6,190 nucleotides of DNA, from the NCBI GenBank assembly GCA_945957335.1, contig CAMFLJ010000231.1, forward strand, positions 1 to 6,190, given 5' to 3'. The translations under genes were made by a program, and so were the position numbers. Source of the stretch: an uncultured Actinomycetes bacterium. GTDB lineage: Bacteria > Actinomycetota > Acidimicrobiia > Acidimicrobiales > Acidimicrobilacustridaceae. Below the pieces are notes generated by a model. The model made no database searches, was not told the DNA's origin, and was given only the letters and a program-made list of their open reading frames with translations. Shown piece by piece: positions 1 to 5,292 of this stretch. Numbering within the stretch: position 1 is the stretch's first letter; each line of letters opens with the position of its first letter.

Positions 1-8
1 GCGCGGCG

Positions 9-44
9 ACGGGTGCGGGGGGAGGGGGCCACGGGTGCGCACCC
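9..44. repeat. 9-bp direct repeat plus 12-bp palindrome upstream of the TauE-family gene
   Basis: ACGGGTGCG occurs at 9-17 and again at 31-39, 22 bp apart, which is about two helical turns. The second copy runs into its own inverted copy, giving the perfect palindrome GGGTGCGCACCC at 33-44. This lies about 40 bp upstream of the putative -35 box of the next gene, a position suited to an operator, but the region is G-rich and the repeats could be chance. No upstream gene is visible in 1-119. The function is inferred from position only. Confidence 0.4.
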
Positions 45-82
45 TACGGCCCGGTCGTGGCGCTGCCACAGGCGCGTGCCCT

Positions 83-119
83 TTGACCGCGGCCGACCGG
101 CGCGTCAGGCTCCCGGCCC
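83..119 (+). promoter_or_regulatory. Putative leaderless promoter of the TauE/SafE-family gene
   Basis: TTGACC at 83-88 matches five of six bases of the -35 consensus. CAGGCT at 106-111 keeps the conserved A2 and T6 of the actinobacterial -10 TAnnnT, and the spacer is exactly 17 bp. Transcription would start at about 118-120, that is on or beside the GTG at 120, so the mRNA would have no leader. No Shine-Dalgarno sequence precedes the GTG, which agrees with this reading. Confidence 0.55.
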
Positions 120-977
120 GTGAGCACGTCGCCGGCGGTCATGGTGGGCACCGTCGCCGTGGGCGTCGCCGCTGGTGTGCTGTCGGGCATGTTCGGCGTC
201 GGGGGAGCGGTGCTCACCACCCCGGGCATCCGGGTGCTCGGCGCCACGCCGATCCAGGCCGTCGGCTCGACCGTGCCGCCGATCCTGCCGGGAGCGATCT
301 CGGGCACGTGGCGCTACAGCCGCTCGGGGCTCGTGAACTGGCGGGTCGGCCTGGTGTGCGGCGCCGCCGGCGCCGTGCTGGCGGTGGGCGGGGCGTGGCT
401 CTCCGACGTCGTCGACGGGCACGCCCTGATGGTGATCACCGCCGCGCTGCTGCTCTACACCGGCATCTCCACGTGGGTGCGGGCCAGGCGCGAGTCGCGC
501 GAGCCCATCGAGGCCGACGGCCCCGAGTCCGACGTGGAGACCGGTCCGCGCCTGGCGGCGGGAGACGACCCCGAGCTGCTGCGGGTGGCGGCGAGGCAGC
601 GGCACCCGATCGCCCTGCTGTCCGCGGTCGGCGCCCTCTCCGGGCTCACGGCCGGGCTGCTCGGGGTGGGTGGTGGCGTGATCATGATGCCGGTCTTCAC
701 CCAGGTCCTGAGGATCCCCATGAAGGTGGCGGTGGCCTCCAGCCTGGTGGCGGTGGCGATCTTCTCGATCCCTGCGCTGATCACCCACGCCGCGCTCGGC
801 CACATCGACTGGACCTTCTCGCTGCTGCTCATGGCCGGCACGATCCCCGGTGCCCAGATCGGCTCGCGCATCACGATCGGCGCGTCCGACCGCACGATCC
901 GCCTGCTCTTCGGGCTGTTCCTCGCCGGGCTCGCGCTGGTCTACGGCGGCGCCGAGCTCGCGTCGTGGGTGGGCTGA
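120..977 (+). CDS. Sulfite exporter TauE/SafE family permease (DUF81)
   Basis: This is an integral membrane protein of 285 aa, close to the usual family length. It shows the family's internal duplication: the glycine-rich motif of repeat one spans residues 19-35 (GVLSGMFGVGGAVLTTP) and that of repeat two residues 175-191 (GLTAGLLGVGGGVIMMP). Each repeat is followed by hydrophobic helices. A hydrophilic, acidic and arginine-rich loop at about residues 121-162 separates the halves. Family members move sulfite, sulfoacetate or other organosulfur anions, and many have no known substrate, so only the class is assigned. The GTG at 120 is chosen because the first helix begins a few residues later and a 17-bp-spaced promoter ends just before it; no ribosome-binding site is present. 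The gene lies 47 bp upstream of a phosphate permease gene on the same strand, which suggests an anion-transport cluster without fixing the substrate. Confidence 0.9.
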   Translation: MSTSPAVMVGTVAVGVAAGVLSGMFGVGGAVLTTPGIRVLGATPIQAVGSTVPPILPGAISGTWRYSRSGLVNWRVGLVCGAAGAVLAVGGAWLSDVVDGHALMVITAALLLYTGISTWVRARRESREPIEADGPESDVETGPRLAAGDDPELLRVAARQRHPIALLSAVGALSGLTAGLLGVGGGVIMMPVFTQVLRIPMKVAVASSLVAVAIFSIPALITHAALGHIDWTFSLLLMAGTIPGAQIGSRITIGASDRTIRLLFGLFLAGLALVYGGAELASWVG

Positions 978-1005
978 GCGCGCCCGGCCGCCGGACGGGG
1001 CGCTC
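976..1005 (+). terminator. GC-rich hairpin overlapping the permease stop codon
   Basis: GAGCGC at 976-981 pairs perfectly with GCGCTC at 1000-1005. The stem extends inward through CCCG (983-986) with CGGG (996-999), leaving one bulged G at 982 and a 9-nt loop, so ten base pairs in all. The left arm begins inside the TGA stop (975-977). No T-run follows, so it would be a U-less terminator, an mRNA-stabilising structure or an attenuator before the phosphate transporter gene. Confidence 0.4.
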
Positions 1006-1012
1006 GCGGGGC

Positions 1013-1018
1013 TAGAAC
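1013..1018 (+). promoter_or_regulatory. Possible -10 element of a leaderless pit transcript
   Basis: TAGAAC lies 6 nt upstream of the GTG at 1025. It matches TAnnnT except at the last base, and no Shine-Dalgarno sequence is present before that GTG. No good -35 is seen at 16-18 bp. Together with the hairpin just upstream, this suggests the phosphate transporter may start its own transcript instead of being read only from the permease promoter. The evidence is weak. Confidence 0.35.
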
Positions 1019-1024
1019 GTCCCC

Positions 1025-2035
1025 GTGGACGTCGGCGTGGTGCTGGGGGTGCTGGTGGCCCTGGCCTTCGCGGTGATGAACGGCGTGAACGACGCCGCCG
1101 CGGTGGTGGCCATGCCCGTGGTGACCCGGGTGGCGCGGCCTCCGGCTGCCATCGCCATCGCCGTGGCCGGCAACCTGCTCGGCCCGTTGCTCCTCGGCAC
1201 CGCCGTGGCGGGCACCATCGCCGGCATCGTGGCGGTGCAGGGGCCCGAGGCCGTCGCCGTGGTCGGCGCCGGGCTGAGCGGCGCGGTCGTGTGGTGCGGG
1301 TTCTGCTGGTGGCGGGGCATCCCGGCCAGCGCCAGCCAGGCGCTCGTGGGCGGGCTCACCGGTGCGGCGCTGATCGAGGGCGGCACCGACGCGGTGAACT
1401 GGGGCGGCGTGTCGGGAGGGCGGCCGAGCGGCGTGCTCGGTGCCCTCTTCGCCCTGGCCTTCTCGGTGCTGCTGGGCCTGGTGCTCGGCCTGGTCGTCGA
1501 CCGCCTCGCCCGTCGTGCGCTGCGCCGCGCCAGCCGCCACGTCGAGCCCGGGGTCGCGGTGGGCGAGTGGGTGTCGGCCGCGGCGCTGGCGTTCGGCCAC
1601 GGCGCCAACGACGCCCAGAAGACGATGGGCGCCATCGTCGCCGTGCTCGTCGCATCGGGGAACCTCTCGTCGTTCTCGGTGCCCCCGTGGGTCGCGCTGG
1701 CATCGGCCGGTGCGCTCACCCTCGGCACGGCGTTCGGCGGGTGGTCGATCGTGCGCACGCTCGGCAAGCGCATCGTGCGCATCCGGCCGCTCGACGGCCT
1801 GGTGTCGCAGAGCAGCTCGGCCGCGGTGGTGCTGGCGTCGTCGCTGGTCGGCGCGCCCGTGAGCACCACCGAGGTGCTGTCGTCGTCGATCGTCGGGGCG
1901 GGCGTCGGGCGCCGACGGGGCCGCCACGTGCGCTGGTCGATCGTCGGGCACGTCGGCCTCTCGTGGCTCACCACGATCCCGTTGTCGGGGGTGTGCGCCG
2001 TCGCCCTCACCCCGCTCTGGAGGCTCGTGACGTGA
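1025..2035 (+). CDS. pit: Low-affinity inorganic phosphate transporter, PiT family
   Basis: This 336-aa integral membrane protein would import inorganic phosphate using an ion gradient, as characterised PiT proteins do. Both halves of the PiT inverted duplication are visible. The N-terminal signature NGVNDAA is at residues 19-25 and the C-terminal signature GHGANDAQKTMG at 191-202. The second conserved motif appears as GIPASASQALVGG (98-110) and as PVSTTE (278-283). A basic cytoplasmic loop lies near residues 160-172. The length matches the short actinobacterial PiT type and is well below the roughly 500 aa of E. coli PitA. The N-terminal repeat is divergent: the Asn usual at the third position after the Asp of the signature is Ala26, and the usual His of the second motif is Gln105 or Glu283. 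The start is the GTG at 1025, directly before the first hydrophobic helix. The DUF47 gene begins 64 bp downstream, the usual PiT partner. Confidence 0.9.
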   Translation: MDVGVVLGVLVALAFAVMNGVNDAAAVVAMPVVTRVARPPAAIAIAVAGNLLGPLLLGTAVAGTIAGIVAVQGPEAVAVVGAGLSGAVVWCGFCWWRGIPASASQALVGGLTGAALIEGGTDAVNWGGVSGGRPSGVLGALFALAFSVLLGLVLGLVVDRLARRALRRASRHVEPGVAVGEWVSAAALAFGHGANDAQKTMGAIVAVLVASGNLSSFSVPPWVALASAGALTLGTAFGGWSIVRTLGKRIVRIRPLDGLVSQSSSAAVVLASSLVGAPVSTTEVLSSSIVGAGVGRRRGRHVRWSIVGHVGLSWLTTIPLSGVCAVALTPLWRLVT

Positions 2036-2087
2036 GCTCCCGCCCGTCCCTTCCGTCCCGTCCCGGCGGCGTCGCCGTCCGCGTGCT

Positions 2088-2094
2088 GAGGTGG
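2088..2094 (+). promoter_or_regulatory. Shine-Dalgarno site that fixes the DUF47 start
   Basis: GAGGTGG lies 5 nt upstream of the GTG at 2100 and is a strong match to the anti-Shine-Dalgarno sequence. GTG codons in the same frame at 2091 and 2094 overlap this site, so they cannot be the starts it serves. Using 2100 also gives a protein beginning with MKLSRFFLPE, a typical DUF47 N terminus. Confidence 0.65.
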
Positions 2095-2099
2095 TGCCC

Positions 2100-2738
2100 G
2101 TGAAGCTGTCCCGCTTCTTCCTGCCCGAGACGCCCGACGTGCTCGGCATGCTCGTCGACCAGGTCGAGGTCACCGTCACCGGCATGGAGGCGCTGGTGCG
2201 CTGGACCGACGGCGACGCCGAGGCCGCCGACCAGGTGCGCGACGCCGAGCACCGCGCCGACGAGCACAAGCGGCTCCTGCGGCTGGCCCTGCGCCGATCG
2301 TTCCTGACGCCCATCGACGCCGAGGACCTCTACGCCCTCTCCGAGCGGCTCGACGCCGCGCTCAACCAGGCCAAGGACGCGGTGCGCGAGGCCGAGGTCA
2401 TGGGCATCGAGCCCGACGGCCCCGAGCACGACATGGCCCTGCGCCTCGCCGAGGGCACCTCGCACCTGGCCGACGCCTTCCGGAGCCTGGCCGGCGCCGG
2501 CGGCAGCGCCCGTTCGACCACCGTGCCGCGCGAGGCCACCGACTGCGCCGATGCCGCGGTGAAGGCCCAGCGGAAGCTCGAGCGCGTGTACCGGGCGTCG
2601 ATGTCGGCGCTCATCGAGGAGGAGGACCTCCGCGAGGTCATGGGCCGCCGTGAGCTCTACCGGCGCCTGGCCCGGGTGAGCGACACCCTCGTCGAGGTCG
2701 CCGAGCGGGTCTGGTACACCGCGGTCAAGGAGGGCTGA
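2100..2738 (+). CDS. DUF47 family PhoU-like protein, phosphate transporter accessory
   Basis: This 212-aa soluble protein is predicted to be almost all helical and rich in Glu, Asp and Arg, as expected for the PhoU-like four-helix fold of DUF47 (also called Pit accessory protein). The N terminus MKLSRFFLPETP is characteristic. An ExxxD pair of the PhoU metal-binding kind is seen at E50-D54, and further acidic positions occur around D76, E82 and D85. The last helix (SDTLVEVAERVWYTAVKEG) is the conserved family ending. DUF47 genes are very often paired with pit, and the protein is thought to regulate or assist the permease; here it follows pit by 64 bp. The strong Shine-Dalgarno site at 2088-2094, unlike the leaderless-looking genes around it, fits an internal cistron of a pit-DUF47 transcript. 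The intergenic stretch holds three CCGTCCC copies and no clear terminator. Confidence 0.88.
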   Translation: MKLSRFFLPETPDVLGMLVDQVEVTVTGMEALVRWTDGDAEAADQVRDAEHRADEHKRLLRLALRRSFLTPIDAEDLYALSERLDAALNQAKDAVREAEVMGIEPDGPEHDMALRLAEGTSHLADAFRSLAGAGGSARSTTVPREATDCADAAVKAQRKLERVYRASMSALIEEEDLREVMGRRELYRRLARVSDTLVEVAERVWYTAVKEG

Positions 2739-2739
2739 G

Positions 2740-2758
2740 GCCCCGGCCGTGCCCGGGC
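2740..2758. terminator. Weak inverted repeat in the convergent gap
   Basis: The 33-bp gap between the converging DUF47 and DUF1697 genes contains GCCCCGG (2740-2746) and CCGGGC (2753-2758). They can form a 6-bp stem with one bulged C and a 6-nt loop. It begins 2 nt after the DUF47 stop. No T-run is present on either strand. The position suits a bidirectional terminator, but in DNA this GC-rich such a repeat is expected by chance quite often. Confidence 0.25.
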
Positions 2759-2771
2759 GCCCTGCGCTCGC

Positions 2772-3329
2772 CTACGCGGAGGCGGCAGCGTCGAGCATCG
2801 AGAGCAGCTTCACCGTGGTGCTCCAGCTGCGGATGGTCATGAGCTTGTACTGGGGCGTGCCCATGATCTTGCTCAGCATGCTCTTCGTGCGCAGCTCGGA
2901 GAGGCGGGCGAAGTACAGCACCCCGTTCGCCCTCCAGGCCTGGTCGACGCCGTCGCGGGTCCGCACCACCTCCATCGCCTTGGCCGGGGTGAGCGGCTTC
3001 TTCAGGAAGATCACGTCGGAGTGGTAGGTGTCGGGCGCCTGGCCGAAGCCCTCCGGTGCCTTGCGGACGACGGTGCGCAGCTTGGCGTGCGACACGACCA
3101 CGACCGGCACCTCCAGACCGAACCGATCGGTGATCGCCCTCTCGATGTCGGCCTCGAGCGACGCAGCCGGCGCGCTCGAGGCGAAGAGCACCTGTCCGGA
3201 CTGGATGTAGCTCTCGACCTCGGCATGGCCCGCCTGCTCGAACAGGTCGCGGAGGTCGGCCATGGCGATCTTGTTGTTGCCTCCGACGTTGATGCCGCGG
3301 AGCAGGGCGACGTAGCGCGTGGCAGCCAT
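2772..3329 (-). CDS. DUF1697 domain-containing protein
   Basis: This 185-aa protein is a complete DUF1697 protein of normal family length with no signal peptide or membrane segment, so it is probably cytosolic. The conserved N-terminal block runs from Y6 through LLRGINVGG (9-17), KIAMADLR (20-27) and YIQSGQVLF (41-49). The conserved C-terminal block reads YKLMTIRSWSTTVKLLSML near the end. The family usually has SGN where this protein has SGQ at 44-46. No biochemical function is established for the family, so none is given. The start is the ATG whose first base is at 3329: the conserved block begins five residues later, no Shine-Dalgarno is present, and a TACCCT hexamer lies 7 nt upstream, indicating a leaderless mRNA. 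It appears to be transcribed alone, diverging from the DUF1254/DUF1214 gene and converging on the phosphate genes. Confidence 0.9.
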   Translation of the reverse strand: MAATRYVALLRGINVGGNNKIAMADLRDLFEQAGHAEVESYIQSGQVLFASSAPAASLEADIERAITDRFGLEVPVVVVSHAKLRTVVRKAPEGFGQAPDTYHSDVIFLKKPLTPAKAMEVVRTRDGVDQAWRANGVLYFARLSELRTKSMLSKIMGTPQYKLMTIRSWSTTVKLLSMLDAAASA

Positions 3330-3336
3330 CGGGCCG

Positions 3337-3364
3337 AGGGTACGTCGCCCGCTCGGGTGGTCGG
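3337..3364 (-). promoter_or_regulatory. Leaderless promoter of the DUF1697 gene
   Basis: On the - strand TACCCT (3342 down to 3337) is a perfect TAnnnT -10, separated by 7 nt from the ATG at 3329, so transcription should start on or beside the start codon. A partial -35, CCGACC (3364 down to 3359), sharing the GAC core, lies 16 bp upstream of the -10. No Shine-Dalgarno is visible. Confidence 0.6.
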
Positions 3365-3373
3365 CCCCACGGC

Positions 3374-3379
3374 TACGGT
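3374..3379 (+). promoter_or_regulatory. -10 element of the leaderless DUF1254/DUF1214 gene promoter
   Basis: TACGGT is a perfect TAnnnT hexamer that ends 7 nt before the GTG at 3387, the same geometry as the divergent gene. There is no recognisable -35 at 16-18 bp (3351-3356 reads GCTCGG) and no Shine-Dalgarno, so the promoter may need an activator or depend mainly on the -10. Confidence 0.5.
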
Positions 3380-3386
3380 CGCCGCC

Positions 3387-4334
3387 GTGGAAAAGGTCAA
3401 CGTCGCCAACTTCGTCCGTGTCGAGACCGACAAGATGTTCGCCGCGCTCAGCCCGAAGGGCCGGGTGAACCGGTTCGCCCACCGGCGCGCACCGGCATCG
3501 GTCGACGTGCAGCCGATCATCCGGATGAACCGCGACACGCTCTACAGCACGGCCATCGTGGACCTCGCCGCAGGCGCCACGCTCACGCTGCCCGAGGCCG
3601 ACGGCCGCTACATGTCGGCCATGGTCGTCAACCAGGACCACTACGTCACCGACGTGTTCCACGACGCCGGCGACCACCCCATCGACGCCGCCCGCTGCGG
3701 CACCCCCTACTGCGCGGTGCTCGTCCGGGTGCTGGCCGACCCGGGCGACCCCGACGACGTGGCCGCCGCCAACGCCGTGCAGGACGGCCTCGCCATCGAG
3801 GCGGGCTCGGCCGAGCCGTTCATCGCCCCCGAGGTCGACGAGGAGTCCTACACGGCGGTGCGCAAGGCGGTGCTGCGCCTCGGCCGGTACTCCGACGACT
3901 ACTCGAAGGCGTTCGGCCCGGCCGACGTGGTCGACCCGATCAGCCACCTCCTCGGCACCGCCAGCGGATGGGGTGGCCTGCCCGAGACCGAGGCCACCTA
4001 CCTGCCCGGCACGCCCGACCTGCCGGCGTCGGGCACCTACCGCATCGAGATGCGCGACGTGCCGGTGAACGGCTTCTGGTCGATCTCGGTCTACAACGCC
4101 GAGGGCTACTTCGAGCCGAACGAGCGGGGCGCCTACAGCGTCAACGACCTCACCGCGGTGCGGGAGGACGACGGGCGCACGGTGTACGTCCACTTCGGCA
4201 ACGGGCCGGCTGGCAGCCTGCCGAACCTCCTCCCGATCACCGAGGGCTGGAACTACCTGGTGCGCCTCTACCGCCCGCGCCCGTCGGTGCTCGACCGCAC
4301 CTGGCGCCCGGCGCCGCTCGAGACCCTCTCCTGA
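3387..4334 (+). CDS. DUF1254 / DUF1214 domain-containing protein
   Basis: This 315-aa protein has the two-domain layout of the family. A DUF1254-type region lies at about residues 40-150, with the conserved block VQPIIRMNRDTLYSTAIVDL at 41-60. A DUF1214-type region fills about the last 110 residues, with GTYRIEMRDVPVNGFWSISV, YNAEGYFEPN and a final NLLPITEGWNYLVRLYRP block. No reliable signal peptide is seen, whereas some relatives are exported, so this copy is probably cytosolic. The biochemical role of the family is not established. The chosen GTG at 3387 lies 7 nt after a TAnnnT hexamer and is followed by MEKVNVANF. An in-frame GTG at 3357 would add ten residues of low quality and lies upstream of that -10. 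The classical SDR gene follows after 115 nt and may be on the same transcript. Confidence 0.88.
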   Translation: MEKVNVANFVRVETDKMFAALSPKGRVNRFAHRRAPASVDVQPIIRMNRDTLYSTAIVDLAAGATLTLPEADGRYMSAMVVNQDHYVTDVFHDAGDHPIDAARCGTPYCAVLVRVLADPGDPDDVAAANAVQDGLAIEAGSAEPFIAPEVDEESYTAVRKAVLRLGRYSDDYSKAFGPADVVDPISHLLGTASGWGGLPETEATYLPGTPDLPASGTYRIEMRDVPVNGFWSISVYNAEGYFEPNERGAYSVNDLTAVREDDGRTVYVHFGNGPAGSLPNLLPITEGWNYLVRLYRPRPSVLDRTWRPAPLETLS

Positions 4335-4338
4335 CCGC

Positions 4339-4354
4339 CGGGGCAGCGACCCCG
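4339..4354 (+). terminator. Short hairpin after the DUF1254/DUF1214 stop codon
   Basis: CGGGG (4339-4343) and CCCCG (4350-4354) form a perfect 5-bp stem with a 6-nt loop, starting 4 nt after the TGA. There is no T-run and the stem is short, so termination would be partial at best. It may only protect the 3' end of the upstream message. Confidence 0.25.
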
Positions 4355-4403
4355 CCCACGTCGCCGTCGGTGGCGCCGCTCGTGCCCGACGCGTTGCGCG
4401 ACA

Positions 4404-4442
4404 CTGCTCCGGCCGCGCCCGAGGGGGGAGCGGCACCGGAGG
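4404..4442 (+). promoter_or_regulatory. SDR ribosome-binding site with two competing hairpins
   Basis: The Shine-Dalgarno GGAGG (4438-4442) sits 7 nt before the ATG at 4450. CTCCGG (4407-4412) pairs perfectly with CCGGAG (4436-4441), burying the Shine-Dalgarno; this stem extends by CCG (4413-4415) with CGG (4431-4433) across a CA bulge. The same CTCC can instead pair as GCTCC (4406-4410) with GGAGC (4427-4431), extended by two outer pairs (one G-U wobble), which leaves the Shine-Dalgarno free. The pairings are direct readings; any switching role is inferred. Confidence 0.35.
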
Positions 4443-4449
4443 GGGAGTG

Positions 4450-5292
4450 ATGCTCGAGACGTTCGACGGCGCGGTCGTGGTGGTCACCGGAGGGGCGAGC
4501 GGCATCGGCCGCGGCATCGCCCTGGAGGCGGCACGCCGCGGGGCGAAGGTGGCCATCGCCGACCTGCACGCCGAGCGGATGGCCGCCACCGCGGCCGAGC
4601 TCGAGGCGCTGGGCGGCGAGGTGCTGGCGGTGCGCTGCGACGTCACGAGCGACGCCGACGTCGACGCCCTGCGCGACGCGGTGATCGAGCGGTTCGGCCA
4701 CGTCGACCTGCTCTGCAACAACGCCGGCGTGCCGGTGCTCGGCCCGGTCGAGCGCGTCGACATGGCCGACTGGCAGTGGATCCTCGACGTCAACGTGCTC
4801 GGCATCGTCCGCGGGGTGCGGGCCTTCGTGCCCGCCATGCTCGAGCGCGGGAAGGGCCACGTGCTCAACACCGCGTCCGTGGCCGGCATCTGGGCCTACA
4901 GCTGGGACGCCGCGCCCTACATCACCTCCAAGTTCGCGGCCTACGGCCTGAGCGAGGCGATGGCGCGTCGCCTCCATCCCCACGGCGTCGGCGTGTCGGT
5001 GCTGTGCCCCGGCCTGGTGACCACCAACCTGGGAGAGAACGTGCGGGTGTCGGGCGTGCCGGCCGAGCAGGCGGGCGACTGGGTGTGGTTCCCGCCCGAG
5101 ATGCTCGACCCTGTCGACGCCGAGGACGTGGGCCCGATGGTGGCCGACGCCGTGCTCGGCGGTCGCGTCGCCATCTTCACCCACGCCAACGACGAGGTGA
5201 TCTACAAGGAGTGGCGGCGCGACATCGACGCCTCGCTGGCCCGGGCGGTGGGCGACAACCCGGCGCCGCCGGTCATCCCGCCCGGCGCGTGA
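4450..5292 (+). CDS. Classical short-chain dehydrogenase/reductase (SDR family oxidoreductase)
   Basis: This 280-aa cytosolic NAD(P)-dependent oxidoreductase has every hallmark of a classical SDR. The dinucleotide-binding motif TGGASGIG is at residues 13-20, and the adenine-contacting Asp is in CDVT at D64. NNAG is at 90-93, and the catalytic tetrad is N115, S143, Y157 and K161 (YITSK). Asp38 at the end of the second strand favours NAD(H) over NADP(H). The C-terminal part (about 188-235) is the variable substrate region, so the substrate (an alcohol or ketone) is not identified. The ATG at 4450 is preferred over the GTG at 4447 because GGAGG lies 7 nt before it and family members begin this way. 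The clear ribosome-binding site contrasts with the leaderless genes nearby and suggests read-through from the DUF1254/DUF1214 gene or a leadered transcript of its own. The stop overlaps the tail of the opposing gene by 20 bp. Confidence 0.93.
   Translation: MLETFDGAVVVVTGGASGIGRGIALEAARRGAKVAIADLHAERMAATAAELEALGGEVLAVRCDVTSDADVDALRDAVIERFGHVDLLCNNAGVPVLGPVERVDMADWQWILDVNVLGIVRGVRAFVPAMLERGKGHVLNTASVAGIWAYSWDAAPYITSKFAAYGLSEAMARRLHPHGVGVSVLCPGLVTTNLGENVRVSGVPAEQAGDWVWFPPEMLDPVDAEDVGPMVADAVLGGRVAIFTHANDEVIYKEWRRDIDASLARAVGDNPAPPVIPPGA

Noticed and set aside
57..86. A nine-codon upstream reading frame (GTG to TGA), preceded by TACGGC at 45-50.
   Set aside because: The hexamer misses the final T of TAnnnT, the peptide (MALPQARAL) has no regulatory codon pattern, and a better promoter for the next gene lies downstream.
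2044..2064. Three CCGTCCC copies between pit and DUF47.
   Set aside because: The spacing is irregular (9 and 5 bp) and the stretch is simple C-rich sequence, so no regulatory claim is justified.
850..2103. A 417-codon + strand frame overlapping the permease end and the whole pit gene.
   Set aside because: The translation is arginine/glycine low-complexity sequence in an alternative frame of pit, with no family resemblance.
941..2314. Long open frames antisense to the pit and DUF47 genes, on the - strand.
   Set aside because: Their translations are rich in Arg, His, Ala and Gly without any domain motif, while the + strand frame encodes a clear PiT transporter.
3021..3386. An upstream extension of the DUF1254/DUF1214 reading frame through the DUF1697 gene.
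   Set aside because: The added sequence is antisense to conserved DUF1697 codons, has no family match, and lies upstream of the -10 hexamer at 3374.
2772..4889. A 705-codon open frame on the - strand that extends far upstream of the DUF1697 start.
   Set aside because: Only the last 185 residues match a family. The rest is low-complexity Arg/Ala/Pro/His-rich sequence antisense to the DUF1254/DUF1214 and SDR genes, a normal result of few stops in very GC-rich DNA.
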